Shown piece by piece: positions 25,195 through 34,077 of a stretch of DNA of 39,296 nt. Location of the stretch: positions 1-39,296 of the forward strand of contig JAAYXD010000014.1 of the NCBI GenBank assembly GCA_012516065.1, read 5' to 3'. Positions within the stretch are counted from its first letter, which is position 1; each line of letters starts with the position of its first letter. The notes beneath the pieces were generated by a model that worked only from the letters and a program-made list of their open reading frames with translations, had not been told where the DNA came from and searched no databases. This DNA is from Clostridiaceae bacterium. Lineage in GTDB: Bacteria > Bacillota > Clostridia > DSM-8532. The position numbers were made by a program, and so were the translations under genes.

Positions 25195-28100
25195 ATGGTC
25201 AGACTTATTGAAGCTACAATCCGCAACCGCAGGATTACGCTCTTTGCGATTATTTTGGCTTTCATTTTCGGGATTTACAGCTATTATGTGATGCCAAAGC
25301 AGGAAACACCCGATATAAGCGTAACGGTGGCGCTTATAACTACGGTATATCCGGGTGCGTCCGCACAGGATGTTGAAAGCCTTGTAACGCGTAAAATAGA
25401 AGATAAGGTTACCGAAGTTGAAGGATTCTGGAAAGTCAGTTCAAGCTCCCGGAATAATCTGTCCGTGGTGCTGCTGGAATTGGAAACGGGAACTGATGTT
25501 GACAAGGCATGGAACCAGCTGAGGCAAAAAATGGACGAACTGCAGAGCGATCTGCCCGAAGAATGTGAAGAAATTGATATAAATACCGATTTATACAAAA
25601 CTGCAGGAATGATATTAAGTTTTTCCGGCAAAGGCTATTCATATGAAGAACTGGCTGATTATGCCGAAGAACTGAAGGATGAGCTGATCGGAATCGACGG
25701 GGTTTCGAGAATAGATATATCCGGAAAACAGGAAATGGAGATCTGCGTGGAGGTTGATACGGTACAGCTTAACAGGCTCCCTTTATCGCTTGAAGATGTA
25801 ACAAACATAATAAAAGCCCAGGGAGTAGAAATTCCTGTCGGAACGCTTGACAGCGAAAACGGAAAACTCACGGTTAAGACGCAAAGCAGCTATAAAACAA
25901 TATGGGATATAGAAAACATTATTCTGCTTACATCCGAGGAGACCGGAAGCGTTGTGCGCCTGAAGGATATTGCCGATGTATATTACCGGCTGCAGGATTC
26001 AAGCAATATAATAAAGCGGAATGATCAAAACGCGGTTTTATTAACAGGTTATTTCAAGGAAAACCGTAATATTATACATATTGGCAGGGAGCTTGACAAA
26101 AAGATTGAAAGTTTTAAAAAAAGACTGCCCGAGGATGTTGCCCTCGATAAAATTCTCTACCAGCCAGGTGATGTTGGTAAAGCCGTAAATGAGTTCGTAA
26201 TAAACCTTCTCGAAGGGATTCTGTTTGTAATCGCTGTTGTTTTTATTGGTATGGGCATTCGAAATGCCGTCATAGTATCGACTTCGATTCCGCTGTCCAT
26301 TCTTCTTACATTAATAGGAATGCGCGTGCTGAACATATATATCCACCAGATTTCGATTGCGGCTTTAATAATTGCTTTGGGTATGCTTGTCGACAACGCG
26401 GTTGTTGTAAGTGACGCGATCCAGGTAAGGATAGACAGCGGCCAGGAAAAACTGCGCGCCTGTGTGGAAGGTGCGAGGGAGGTTGCAATTCCGGTCCTGG
26501 CATCGACGCTGACCACGGTAGGGGCATTTATACCTCTTTTGCTGCTTCCGGGTATGGCAGGGGAATTTGTCCGCAGTATTCCGCAGATAATTATTATATC
26601 GCTGTCGGCTTCATACATTGTAGCGATCTTTGTTTCGCCTGTCCTGGCATATATCTTTTTCAAACCTTCAAAGCATGCACAGAGGAAGCATAGGATACGG
26701 GCGTTTTTCGGAACACTTTTGAAGATGGCGCTGAAAAGGAAAAAACTGACGATTGCCGCACTGCTGCCTGTAATAGCTCTCTGCGTGTGGATGACAAGCC
26801 TGTTATACCTGCAGTTTTTTCCAAGGGCCGATATAAATATGATTATAATCGATATTGAACATGAATATGCGAATGATATTGCCCAGACCGAAATACTCGC
26901 GAACCAGGTTACCGATATCTTAAAGCGGCAGGAAGAGGTAACGGGATATACGGTATCGGTAGGAGAAGGCCTGCCAAAGCTGTATTACTCGATGGCGCCG
27001 CCGTCAAAAGCTCAAAACTATGCACAGGTTATGTTTACCGTCGATTTGAAGAAAACAAACCGGTTTAAAAATAACGAAGAGTTCTCAAACTATCTGCAGG
27101 ATATTATTGACGGTGAAATCGCGCAGGGTACGGCTGCGGTGAAACTTCTCGAGCAGGGAGAACCGATAGGCGCTCCTGTCCGGCTGAGGGTAGTCGGCAA
27201 GCGTGATTTAACCGCCCAGGCTTCGGAGCGTATTATGGATGTGCTGAAAACAATACCCGGAGCGTATAATGTCAGGGATAATTACGTGGACGATTCATAC
27301 AGCTTTACACTCGACATTAATGCCGACGAAGCGCTGCGCCTCGGCGTTACGCAGTATGATGTCCAAAAAGAGTTCAATATAGCGCTTATGGGCGCGAAAG
27401 CAGGATATTTGAATGAGAGTGAACGTGATGGTAACAAGAGTACACAAATCCCGATACGCGTTGTGTCCGATATAAAAAAGCCGGATGATATGGGCCTGTT
27501 TGCGGTAAAATCTTCCGCCACCGGAAGAAAGGTATTGCTCGGACAAATAGCCGATATCGGTATTGAGTCAGGGATTTCGAACATCCAGAAATACAACAGG
27601 GTTAATTCAATAACAATTTACGCGGACGTACGGCAGGGATTCAGTTCGACGGACATTCAAAAACAACTTGAAAATAGGCTGAAAGAAATTGATCTTGGTG
27701 ATGTTGAAGTTGTTTTTGACGGGGAGCGCGAATCAATTATAAAGTATTTCGGAGATATAGGAATCCTGGCCATATTTGCCGTATTTGTAGTTTATTTGAT
27801 TCTTCTGATCCAATTCCGCTCGTTTGCGCAGCCCTTTATCGTAATGGCGACAATACCGCTGTCGCTTATAGGTTCCGTTATCGGCCTGTATTTGTTCCGC
27901 CAGCCGCTGTCGTTTACATCGCTGTTCGGAGTTGTCAGCCTGTTCGGGATTGTTGTTAACAATGCGATCGTCCTGGTGGACTTTATCAATTCTAAAAAGG
28001 CTGAAGGGGTTACCGCGGAAGAAGCCTGTATTGATTCGGTCGAAAAACGCTTCAGGCCGGTAATGCTTACAACAATAACAACGGTTGTAGGGCTTATTCC

Positions 28101-28266
28101 ATTGATTTTTTCAGACAGCAACCTGTTCAGGCCGATGTCGATATCCCTTGCTTCAGGACTGTCATTATCCACATTTTTAACCCTGATTATAATACCCGTC
28201 GTATACGCGATTGTGGATCGGGGGAAAGAAATTGTTGCTGTTCAAACGAACAATAATAACGGTTAA
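25195..28266 (+). CDS. RND-family efflux permease (AcrB/HAE type)
   Basis: This 1023-aa permease has the two-fold RND layout: segment 1 near residue 15, a large external loop, segments 2-6 (about 330-475), segment 7 near 515, a second loop, and segments 8-12 (about 850-1010). The proton-relay Asp is in GMLVDNAVVVSDAI (segment 4); the next residue is Asn, not the second Asp of AcrB. The segment-10 motif GIVVNNAIVLVDF is present. The ribosome site GGAGTGA overlaps the adaptor stop. The substrate is unknown; TetR control points to drugs or amphiphiles. No outer-membrane channel gene is nearby. Confidence 0.94.
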   Translation: MVRLIEATIRNRRITLFAIILAFIFGIYSYYVMPKQETPDISVTVALITTVYPGASAQDVESLVTRKIEDKVTEVEGFWKVSSSSRNNLSVVLLELETGTDVDKAWNQLRQKMDELQSDLPEECEEIDINTDLYKTAGMILSFSGKGYSYEELADYAEELKDELIGIDGVSRIDISGKQEMEICVEVDTVQLNRLPLSLEDVTNIIKAQGVEIPVGTLDSENGKLTVKTQSSYKTIWDIENIILLTSEETGSVVRLKDIADVYYRLQDSSNIIKRNDQNAVLLTGYFKENRNIIHIGRELDKKIESFKKRLPEDVALDKILYQPGDVGKAVNEFVINLLEGILFVIAVVFIGMGIRNAVIVSTSIPLSILLTLIGMRVLNIYIHQISIAALIIALGMLVDNAVVVSDAIQVRIDSGQEKLRACVEGAREVAIPVLASTLTTVGAFIPLLLLPGMAGEFVRSIPQIIIISLSASYIVAIFVSPVLAYIFFKPSKHAQRKHRIRAFFGTLLKMALKRKKLTIAALLPVIALCVWMTSLLYLQFFPRADINMIIIDIEHEYANDIAQTEILANQVTDILKRQEEVTGYTVSVGEGLPKLYYSMAPPSKAQNYAQVMFTVDLKKTNRFKNNEEFSNYLQDIIDGEIAQGTAAVKLLEQGEPIGAPVRLRVVGKRDLTAQASERIMDVLKTIPGAYNVRDNYVDDSYSFTLDINADEALRLGVTQYDVQKEFNIALMGAKAGYLNESERDGNKSTQIPIRVVSDIKKPDDMGLFAVKSSATGRKVLLGQIADIGIESGISNIQKYNRVNSITIYADVRQGFSSTDIQKQLENRLKEIDLGDVEVVFDGERESIIKYFGDIGILAIFAVFVVYLILLIQFRSFAQPFIVMATIPLSLIGSVIGLYLFRQPLSFTSLFGVVSLFGIVVNNAIVLVDFINSKKAEGVTAEEACIDSVEKRFRPVMLTTITTVVGLIPLIFSDSNLFRPMSISLASGLSLSTFLTLIIIPVVYAIVDRGKEIVAVQTNNNNG

Positions 28267-28280
28267 TTTTTGTCAGGGGG

Positions 28281-28316
28281 ATGGTTCCCTTAATACATTC
28301 GGGAACCATTCCTTTT
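28281..28316 (+). terminator. Terminator of the RND operon
   Basis: ATGGTTCCC (28281-28289) pairs perfectly with GGGAACCAT (28301-28309), then CCTTTT. Confidence 0.82.
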
Positions 28317-28410
28317 ACACTTTATCAGAAGAATGATCCCCTTGATACCTGTACAATATTTCCCATATGTACTATATTTAAGCTGTAATTAACATCGCCG
28401 GAGGGATTTT

Positions 28411-28808
28411 TTGAGCAATCTGGTCCGAAAAGTACAGGAAACAATCGGGGGAAATTATACCGATAAACTATTGCCGGCGTGCCGGTCAAGTTTGACGAAG
28501 GCTATCCGGAATCGCCCAATGAATACGGAACAGCGTATGCCTATTATGTTTATGATACCGAATCCGCCACGGTTCATGCATTGTTCAAGTTAACGCAGGA
28601 CAGCGCGCAAAGAGCCGCCCAACGAATACAGTAATGTTGCTAAGGATTTTCAGTTTGAACTTGATTTTTTAAAGGACAGGGATTCTTTTATCAATGAATT
28701 TCCCCCCTTTACATTTTGGGGAAAACGGAGTATTATGGAAAAGGATTTGAAGTTCCGGCGAAGTTTTACCGGCTGGATATTCTTATAATTAACAATTTGA
28801 AAACCTGA
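28411..28808 (+). pseudogene. Frameshifted gene remnant of unknown function
   Basis: A start-like TTG at 28411 has GGAGGG 5 bp upstream. Its frame gives a plausible N-terminus (about 21 codons). Coding-like sequence then continues in other frames. One reads PVKFDEGYPESPNEYG onward and stops near 28633. Another, starting near 28615, reads PPNEYSNVAKDFQFELDF. A third ends KFYRLDILIINNLKT with a stop at 28806. At least three frame changes are needed, so the gene is broken. No family was recognised. Confidence 0.55.
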
Positions 28809-28841
28809 TATTAGGGGTTTCATTCGGAAGGGGGTTGTTAC

Positions 28842-28940
28842 GTGATGACGCGTTCATATTGGTTTGATTTTAAACTTTATTTTTCTGCATGCGTATATTA
28901 TGATAACAACCTGCAACCGGAGAAAAATCGATCCTTTTAG
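28842..28940 (+). CDS. Leader peptide of the ABC exporter attenuator
   Basis: A short frame of 32 codons starts at GTG 28842, or 31 from the adjacent ATG 28845, and ends at TAG 28938. GGAAGGGGG (28826-28834) lies 7 or 10 bp upstream. The peptide is rich in aromatic residues (RSYWFDFKLYF in its first half, then VYY). The codons for Asn-Leu-Gln near its end form one arm of a predicted antiterminator. Translation or ribosome stalling here could therefore decide whether the terminator at 28957-28990 forms. It resembles the role of bmrB upstream of bmrCD in Bacillus subtilis, although no sequence similarity is claimed. Confidence 0.6.
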   Translation: MMTRSYWFDFKLYFSACVYYDNNLQPEKNRSF

Positions 28941-28997
28941 CCCAAAATTTGCCATAAAAGGCTGCAGGTTCTTTGGAAACTGCAGCCTTTATTTAAT
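28908..28997 (+). promoter_or_regulatory. Transcription attenuator of the ABC exporter operon
   Basis: The terminator stem is 11 bp, AAAGGCTGCAG (28957-28967) with CTGCAGCCTTT (28980-28990), followed by ATTT. The alternative pairing is AACCTGCA (28908-28915, inside the leader peptide frame) with TGCAGGTT (28963-28970), 8 bp perfect. It uses the left arm of the terminator, so the two structures exclude each other. The first exporter gene starts 91 bp after the terminator. No confident promoter was found; TATAAT at 28784-28789 is a possible -10. Confidence 0.6.
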
Positions 28998-29080
28998 GCC
29001 TGTTTTTTCGAACAACCTATACGCCGGGTTTTATGAAACAGGAAAAGCGGACCGTTTCTGCTTTTTCCGGGGAGGTTATT

Positions 29081-30862
29081 ATGAAAAGGATAAAAGTGCT
29101 TAAGCAGTTCATGAGAAAAAACCTGCTGAGATATTTTTCTGCAATCCTTTTTTCAGGAATTTCGGTATTGTTTTCTGTTGTCAGCCCTATGGTGGTCAGT
29201 TTTGCGATTGACTCGGTAATCGGCTCCGAGCCGATGGATCTGCCGGCCTGGCTCATGAGGATGGTGGAAAATTACGGCGGAAGGGAAGCTCTCAGGGAAA
29301 AATTATGGCTGCTTGGCTTGATTTTTTTAGTTTTGCAGCTGCTGGCGGGAGTTTTCCAATATTTAAGAGGGCGATGGATTGCGATAAGTACCGAGAACAC
29401 GGCAAAAAACATAAGGGATACCTTGTATGATCATCTCCAGCATATGGAGTATTACGAGCATGTAAAATCCCAGACCGGAGACCTGACACAGCGATGCACA
29501 GCGGACGTTGAAACCACGCGAAATTTCCTCTCAGGGCAGCTTCCCCAGGTCGGAGAGATCCTGATGAATGTTACGCTTACGCTTATAGCAATGCTGAGCA
29601 TCAATGTGGGACTCACATTATATTCGCTTTGCGTTGTTCCGTTTATATTTATCGCGTCGGCCGTCTTTTTCACAAAGGTAAGAAAAGTTTTCAAACAGGT
29701 AGAGCAAAGCGATTCCGAACTGCATACCACGCTGCAGGAGAATTTAACCGGCGTTCGCGTTGTAAAGGCTTTCGGAAGGCAAAGCTATGAAATAAACAAG
29801 TTCAGTGAAAAGAACAGCAGACACAGGGGCAATGTCAAAAGATTAATCGATACGATGTCCTGGTACTGGTCGGTGTCGGATTTGCTCTGCATGGCGCAGG
29901 CGGCGCTTGTGTTGTTTATTGCGGTAAGCTGGGCTGCGTCCGGGCGAATAACTCTCGGAACGGTACTTCTGTTTACCGTATATATACGAAACCTGATATG
30001 GCCTATCCGGCATCTCGGCCGTGTAATATCGGATATGGGGCAGGCGTTTGTCGCGTTCGACCGCATTATTGAGATACTTGATAAACCTGCTGAGCCGAAG
30101 GATATCAGCGGCTTAAAGCCGGAAATAAAAGGAAATATTGTGTTTAAAAATGTTAGTTTCCAATATCCCGACGGAACAAGCCCATTAAAGGATATCAGCT
30201 TTGAAGTTAAACAGGGACAGACGGTCGGGATCATAGGACCTACGGGATGCGGCAAATCTTCGCTTATGCACCTTCTGGTGAGGCTTTTTGATTACAATGA
30301 AGGATCAATACTGATTGACGGTTACGAATTGAAAGAGATCGACAAAAAATGGCTTAGAAGCCATATCGGTATTGTCCTGCAGGAGCCGTTCCTGTTTTCA
30401 AAAACAGTTCTTGAAAACATAAAAATAGCGAACCCGAAAGCAACACGGCATGACATTGAAAACGCCGCAAGAACCGCTGCGATACATGACTCGATAATGT
30501 CTTTTGAAAAAGGCTATGACACGCTGGTCGGAGAAAGAGGCGTAACGCTTTCGGGCGGACAGGTGCAGCGCGTAGCCATAGCGCGGACTGTTCTGAAAGA
30601 TCACCCGATACTTATATTTGACGATTCGTTAAGCGCGGTCGATATGGAAACGGATCTGATGATCCGTGAAGCGCTGAAGGAAAAAAGCAGGGGAGTGACG
30701 ACGTTCATAATATCGCACCGCATCAGTACTTTGGCGCAGGCGGATCAGATTATAGTCATCGATAAAGGGCGCATTATTCAAAGAGGGACTCATGACGAAT
30801 TGATCCGCGAACCGGGTATGTATGCGCGGATATGGGCTGCGCAGAGCGAGGAAGAAATATAA
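29081..30862 (+). CDS. Heterodimeric ABC exporter half with degenerate nucleotide site (BmrC/TM287-like)
   Basis: This 593-aa half-transporter has a six-segment exporter membrane domain (about 1-320) and a nucleotide-binding domain (about 345-590). The NBD has Walker A GPTGCGKSS, signature LSGGQVQR and Walker B ILIFDDSLSAVD. Asp replaces the catalytic Glu after Walker B, as in the non-canonical partner of heterodimeric exporters. ATG 29081 has GGGGAGG 5 bp upstream; an in-frame ATG at 29033 lacks this. The second half starts 15 bp after its stop. The pair likely exports drugs or lipids. Confidence 0.94.
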   Translation: MKRIKVLKQFMRKNLLRYFSAILFSGISVLFSVVSPMVVSFAIDSVIGSEPMDLPAWLMRMVENYGGREALREKLWLLGLIFLVLQLLAGVFQYLRGRWIAISTENTAKNIRDTLYDHLQHMEYYEHVKSQTGDLTQRCTADVETTRNFLSGQLPQVGEILMNVTLTLIAMLSINVGLTLYSLCVVPFIFIASAVFFTKVRKVFKQVEQSDSELHTTLQENLTGVRVVKAFGRQSYEINKFSEKNSRHRGNVKRLIDTMSWYWSVSDLLCMAQAALVLFIAVSWAASGRITLGTVLLFTVYIRNLIWPIRHLGRVISDMGQAFVAFDRIIEILDKPAEPKDISGLKPEIKGNIVFKNVSFQYPDGTSPLKDISFEVKQGQTVGIIGPTGCGKSSLMHLLVRLFDYNEGSILIDGYELKEIDKKWLRSHIGIVLQEPFLFSKTVLENIKIANPKATRHDIENAARTAAIHDSIMSFEKGYDTLVGERGVTLSGGQVQRVAIARTVLKDHPILIFDDSLSAVDMETDLMIREALKEKSRGVTTFIISHRISTLAQADQIIVIDKGRIIQRGTHDELIREPGMYARIWAAQSEEEI

Positions 30863-30877
30863 AAGAGGTAGAGCTGT

Positions 30878-32680
30878 ATGGATAAATTTCAGGAAGAAGT
30901 ATTCAGTAAAGGTTTTAAATTAGACCTGTGGAAAAAATTAATCCGTTACGCAAAACCGTATAAGAACAGGCTTATTGTCTTAAGCATATATATGGCGATC
31001 CTTGCCGTTTTTGACGCCGTGATACCGTTGATGCAAAGGTATGCGATAGATAATTACATAATCACAAAAAACACCCGCGGATTATTGGCCTTTTTTATAA
31101 TATATACGTTGATTATGATTATACAGGCCGTAGTTGTAAAACTGATGATTTCATCGGCAGGTGTTGTTGAAACGGGCGTTTGCCACGATATACGAAAAGA
31201 CGGGTTTGAGCATCTTCAGGCCCTGTCGCTTTCCTATTATGATAATACCCCGGTTGGATGGATGATGTCGAGGCTTACATCGGACATATGGAGACTTGGA
31301 AATGTACTGTCATGGGGGCTTGTCGATTTTTCATGGGGATTTTTCATGATGGTGGTTACAACGGTCGTAATGCTTGTTCTGGATTGGAAGCTGGCGCTTC
31401 TTACGTTCACAGTCATTCCTGTGCTTTTTGTTGTGACAATCTATTTCCAGAGGAGGATTCTGTTCAACCACAGGGATATTCGGAAAAACAATTCCCTTAT
31501 TACCGCTGCGTTTAATGAGGGGATTCAGGGAGTAAAGACCACAAAAACGCTTGTCCGGGAAGAAGAGAACCTTAAAGAGTTCAGGGTACTGACAGGCGAA
31601 ATGAACAGAAAATGCATAAGCGCCGCCACATTTGCGTCTGTTTACATGCCGATTGTGACACTTCTGGGCAGCATCGGCGCAGGCCTTGTACTGTGGCGCG
31701 GTGGAAACGGGGTTATTGCGGGCCGGGTAAGCTATGGAACGATGGCTGTATTTATAATGTTTGCCGTCCAGTTTTTCTTCCCGATACGCGACATGGCAAG
31801 AATCTTTACTGATTTGCAGTCGGCACAGGCATCGGCGGAAAGAATCCTGTCGCTTTTGGAAACAAAGCCCGATATCAAAGATGACGATGAGGTTATAAAC
31901 AAATATGGAACAGATAAGGGAAAATGGCCGAAAATAACCGGGAATATCGAGTTCAGGAATGTCAGTTTTACTTATAAAACCGGTGAAAAGGTTCTTGAAG
32001 ATTTCAACCTCACGGTAAAACCCGGCGAAACGATTGCTCTTGTAGGAGAAACCGGCGCCGGGAAAAGCACGATTGTCAACCTTGCTTGCAGGTTCTATGA
32101 ACCAACCGAAGGGCAAATATTTATCGACGGCTATGATTACACGCGTATGCCGATGCTGTGGCTGCACTCCAATCTCGGGTATGTGCTTCAGAATCCTCAT
32201 TTGTTCAGCGGGACCATAAGGGAAAACATTATGTACGGGAAGCTTGACGCTACGGAGGAAGAGATGATTAGAGCCAGCAAACTTGTTAACCTTCACCCGA
32301 TAGTAGAGAGGATGGAAAAGGGGTATGATACCCAGGTCGGTGAAGGAGGCTCGCTCTTGTCCACAGGCGAAAAACAGCTTGTTTCGTTCGCCCGCGCAAT
32401 AATATCGGATCCGGCGATATTTGTTCTTGATGAAGCTACGTCATCCGTTGACACGGAAACGGAATACCTGATACAGCAAGCGATTAAAAACATTCTCAAA
32501 AACAGAACAAGCTTTATTATAGCGCACAGGCTGTCAACAATCCGTTCCGCCGACAGGATACTTGTAATCAGGGACGGCAGGATACTGGAGGAAGGGACCC
32601 ACAGTTATCTTCTGTCGCAAAAAGGATATTACGCAAGGCTTTACAGGAACCAGTTCATTGTTACAGCGGAGAACAGTTAA
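30878..32680 (+). CDS. Heterodimeric ABC exporter half with catalytic Glu (BmrD/TM288-like)
   Basis: This 600-aa half-transporter has an exporter membrane domain (about 20-330) and an NBD with Walker A GETGAGKST and Walker B IFVLDEATSSVD, including the catalytic Glu. Its signature is altered to LSTGEKQ (LSGGQ expected). In the dimer this signature faces the Asp-type site of the preceding protein. So one ATP site is canonical and one degenerate, as in BmrCD and TM287/288. AAGAGG precedes the ATG. Same operon as the preceding gene. Confidence 0.94.
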   Translation: MDKFQEEVFSKGFKLDLWKKLIRYAKPYKNRLIVLSIYMAILAVFDAVIPLMQRYAIDNYIITKNTRGLLAFFIIYTLIMIIQAVVVKLMISSAGVVETGVCHDIRKDGFEHLQALSLSYYDNTPVGWMMSRLTSDIWRLGNVLSWGLVDFSWGFFMMVVTTVVMLVLDWKLALLTFTVIPVLFVVTIYFQRRILFNHRDIRKNNSLITAAFNEGIQGVKTTKTLVREEENLKEFRVLTGEMNRKCISAATFASVYMPIVTLLGSIGAGLVLWRGGNGVIAGRVSYGTMAVFIMFAVQFFFPIRDMARIFTDLQSAQASAERILSLLETKPDIKDDDEVINKYGTDKGKWPKITGNIEFRNVSFTYKTGEKVLEDFNLTVKPGETIALVGETGAGKSTIVNLACRFYEPTEGQIFIDGYDYTRMPMLWLHSNLGYVLQNPHLFSGTIRENIMYGKLDATEEEMIRASKLVNLHPIVERMEKGYDTQVGEGGSLLSTGEKQLVSFARAIISDPAIFVLDEATSSVDTETEYLIQQAIKNILKNRTSFIIAHRLSTIRSADRILVIRDGRILEEGTHSYLLSQKGYYARLYRNQFIVTAENS

Positions 32681-32777
32681 TGCATTTGGGGCAATTTCCG
32701 TTCTAAATTGCATAAAATCAAATTACGGTCAACTATCATAAAATGAAATAAGCATTAATAAAAAGGAAGTTGATTTT

Positions 32778-33416
32778 ATGCAATACGTAATGCCCGGGAT
32801 GCACCGGCTTCCGCCTTTGCCTTACCCTTACAATGCGCTGGAGCCGGTAATAAGCGAGGAGACACTGAGGATACACCATGACAGGCACCACAAGAGCTAT
32901 GTCGACGGCCTTAACAGGGCTGAACTGTACCTTGTAGAGGCCCGAAAGACCAATGACATCGAATATATAAAATACTGGGAAAACGAGCTGGCTTTCAACG
33001 GATCGGGACATATCCTGCACAGCATATACTGGACAGTTATGGCTCCGCTTTCTTCGGGCGGCAGCCCGGGAGAGAAAACCGTTTATCAGGTAAACCGGTA
33101 TTTCGGAAGCATGGACGCTATGAAATCACAGTTTATTGACGCGACACAGCAGGTTGAGGCATCGGGCTGGGGAATCCTTGCATGGAATCCCGCATGGTGG
33201 CGCATGGAAATTTTACAGGCCGGCAAGCATCAGAACCTGACCCAGTGGAGCGCGATACCGCTGCTTGTCTGCGATGTGTGGGAACACGCATATTACCTGG
33301 ATTACAGGAACAGAAGAGACGAGTATGTCAATGCGTGGTGGAACCTGATCAACTGGAACGAGGTTGAGAGAAGGCTTGAACTTGCGATGAAGGGACAGGT
33401 ACCGCTTGTCGGATAA
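32778..33416 (+). CDS. Fe/Mn-family superoxide dismutase, Mn-like signature
   Basis: This 212-aa enzyme disproportionates superoxide. Metal ligands are His in RIHHDRHH, His in ILHSIYW, and Asp and His in DVWEHAYYLDY. The second-sphere Gln appears in the KHQN segment, where Mn enzymes carry it, and a Gly sits where Fe enzymes have their Gln. This hints at Mn, though metal use cannot be proven from sequence. The gateway Tyr (KSY) is present. AGGAAG lies 8 bp before the ATG. It lies 97 bp after the ABC operon and ends at a strong terminator. No signal peptide. Confidence 0.93.
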   Translation: MQYVMPGMHRLPPLPYPYNALEPVISEETLRIHHDRHHKSYVDGLNRAELYLVEARKTNDIEYIKYWENELAFNGSGHILHSIYWTVMAPLSSGGSPGEKTVYQVNRYFGSMDAMKSQFIDATQQVEASGWGILAWNPAWWRMEILQAGKHQNLTQWSAIPLLVCDVWEHAYYLDYRNRRDEYVNAWWNLINWNEVERRLELAMKGQVPLVG

Positions 33417-33428
33417 ACTAAAATCAAA

Positions 33429-33454
33429 AAGGAGAGCTTTTGCTCTCCTTATTG
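33429..33454. terminator. Bidirectional terminator shared by sod and the zinc-ribbon gene
   Basis: AAGGAGAGC (33429-33437) and GCTCTCCTT (33442-33450) form a 9-bp stem with a TTTT loop. On the minus strand it is followed by TTTTTGATTT; on the plus strand by a weaker T-rich tract. Confidence 0.85.
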
Positions 33455-33455
33455 T

Positions 33456-33635
33456 TTACCAGTTTCCACCCTGATTGCGGCTTCTGTTATAACGCTGCTG
33501 CTTCTTTGCTCTTCTGCAATCTGCGCATCTCTGCGGTTCATTTTCGAAACCTTTTTCCTTGTAGAATTGCTGTTCACCTTCGGTAAACGTAAACTCCGTT
33601 CCGCAATCTTTGCAAACTATGATCTTATCAGCCAT
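33456..33635 (-). CDS. Small zinc-ribbon protein (59 aa)
   Basis: This is a 59-residue protein starting MADKIIVCKDC. Two CxxC pairs, VCKDCG near residue 8 and RCADCR near residue 37, should bind one zinc. The end is basic and rich in Arg, Gln and Asn. It matches the short 'zinc-ribbon domain' proteins widespread in Clostridia, whose function is unknown. AAGGAGGT lies 7 bp before the ATG. It is separate from neighbouring genes and shares a terminator with sod. A nucleic-acid-binding role is only a guess. Confidence 0.88.
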   Translation of the reverse strand: MADKIIVCKDCGTEFTFTEGEQQFYKEKGFENEPQRCADCRRAKKQQRYNRSRNQGGNW

Positions 33636-34077
33636 TTCATATACCTCCTTAATTTTTTTGGATTAAAGTACTTCCTGACCCAATGCTCCCAACAAATTAA
33701 AGAGGCTTGTTCAATGAAATAGCTTTTAATCCAATTTTTTAATGACTTTAATGTATCATAACATGCGCGAAATAAAAAAACAAGGGTTTTTGCAAAATTT
33801 ATTTCAGAACTCCCCGCAGTATAAAGCTGAAAAAACATGGAAATAAAGGTGCCCGATGTATTGAACGACCCAAATATTTATACTATAATAAATTGAACTG
33901 CCAATTATTGTGCGATATACGGGCACATGGGAGGCATGTGAGGAAAACAGTTTTTTTCAGCGTAATAATAAAAAAGATTTCTTTGCGGATTGATATTTCC
34001 CTGGAAAACTTTTTACAGACTGATTGACAAAGAGCCGGCATGTTTTTGTTTTGAAAATAACCGGGAGGTATAATTAT
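33636..34077. other. Intergenic region holding two divergent leaders
   Basis: No gene is seen. It holds the upstream region of the zinc-ribbon gene on the left and, from 33861, the promoter and a ~180-nt leader of the acyl-CoA ligase gene. No known riboswitch was recognised in that leader. Confidence 0.5.
33861..33889 (+). promoter_or_regulatory. Predicted sigma-A promoter of the acyl-CoA ligase gene
   Basis: TTGAAC (33861-33866) and a consensus TATAAT (33884-33889) are 17 bp apart. The transcript would have a leader of about 180 nt before the ATG at 34078. Confidence 0.72.

Noticed and set aside
28864-29080. Upstream open frame running into the first ABC exporter gene
   Set aside because: It passes through the terminator hairpin, lacks a ribosome site, and overlaps the better leader frame at 28842.
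32681-32777. PerR-type operator before the superoxide dismutase gene
   Set aside because: No TTATAAT-N-ATTATAA-like palindrome is present in the spacer.
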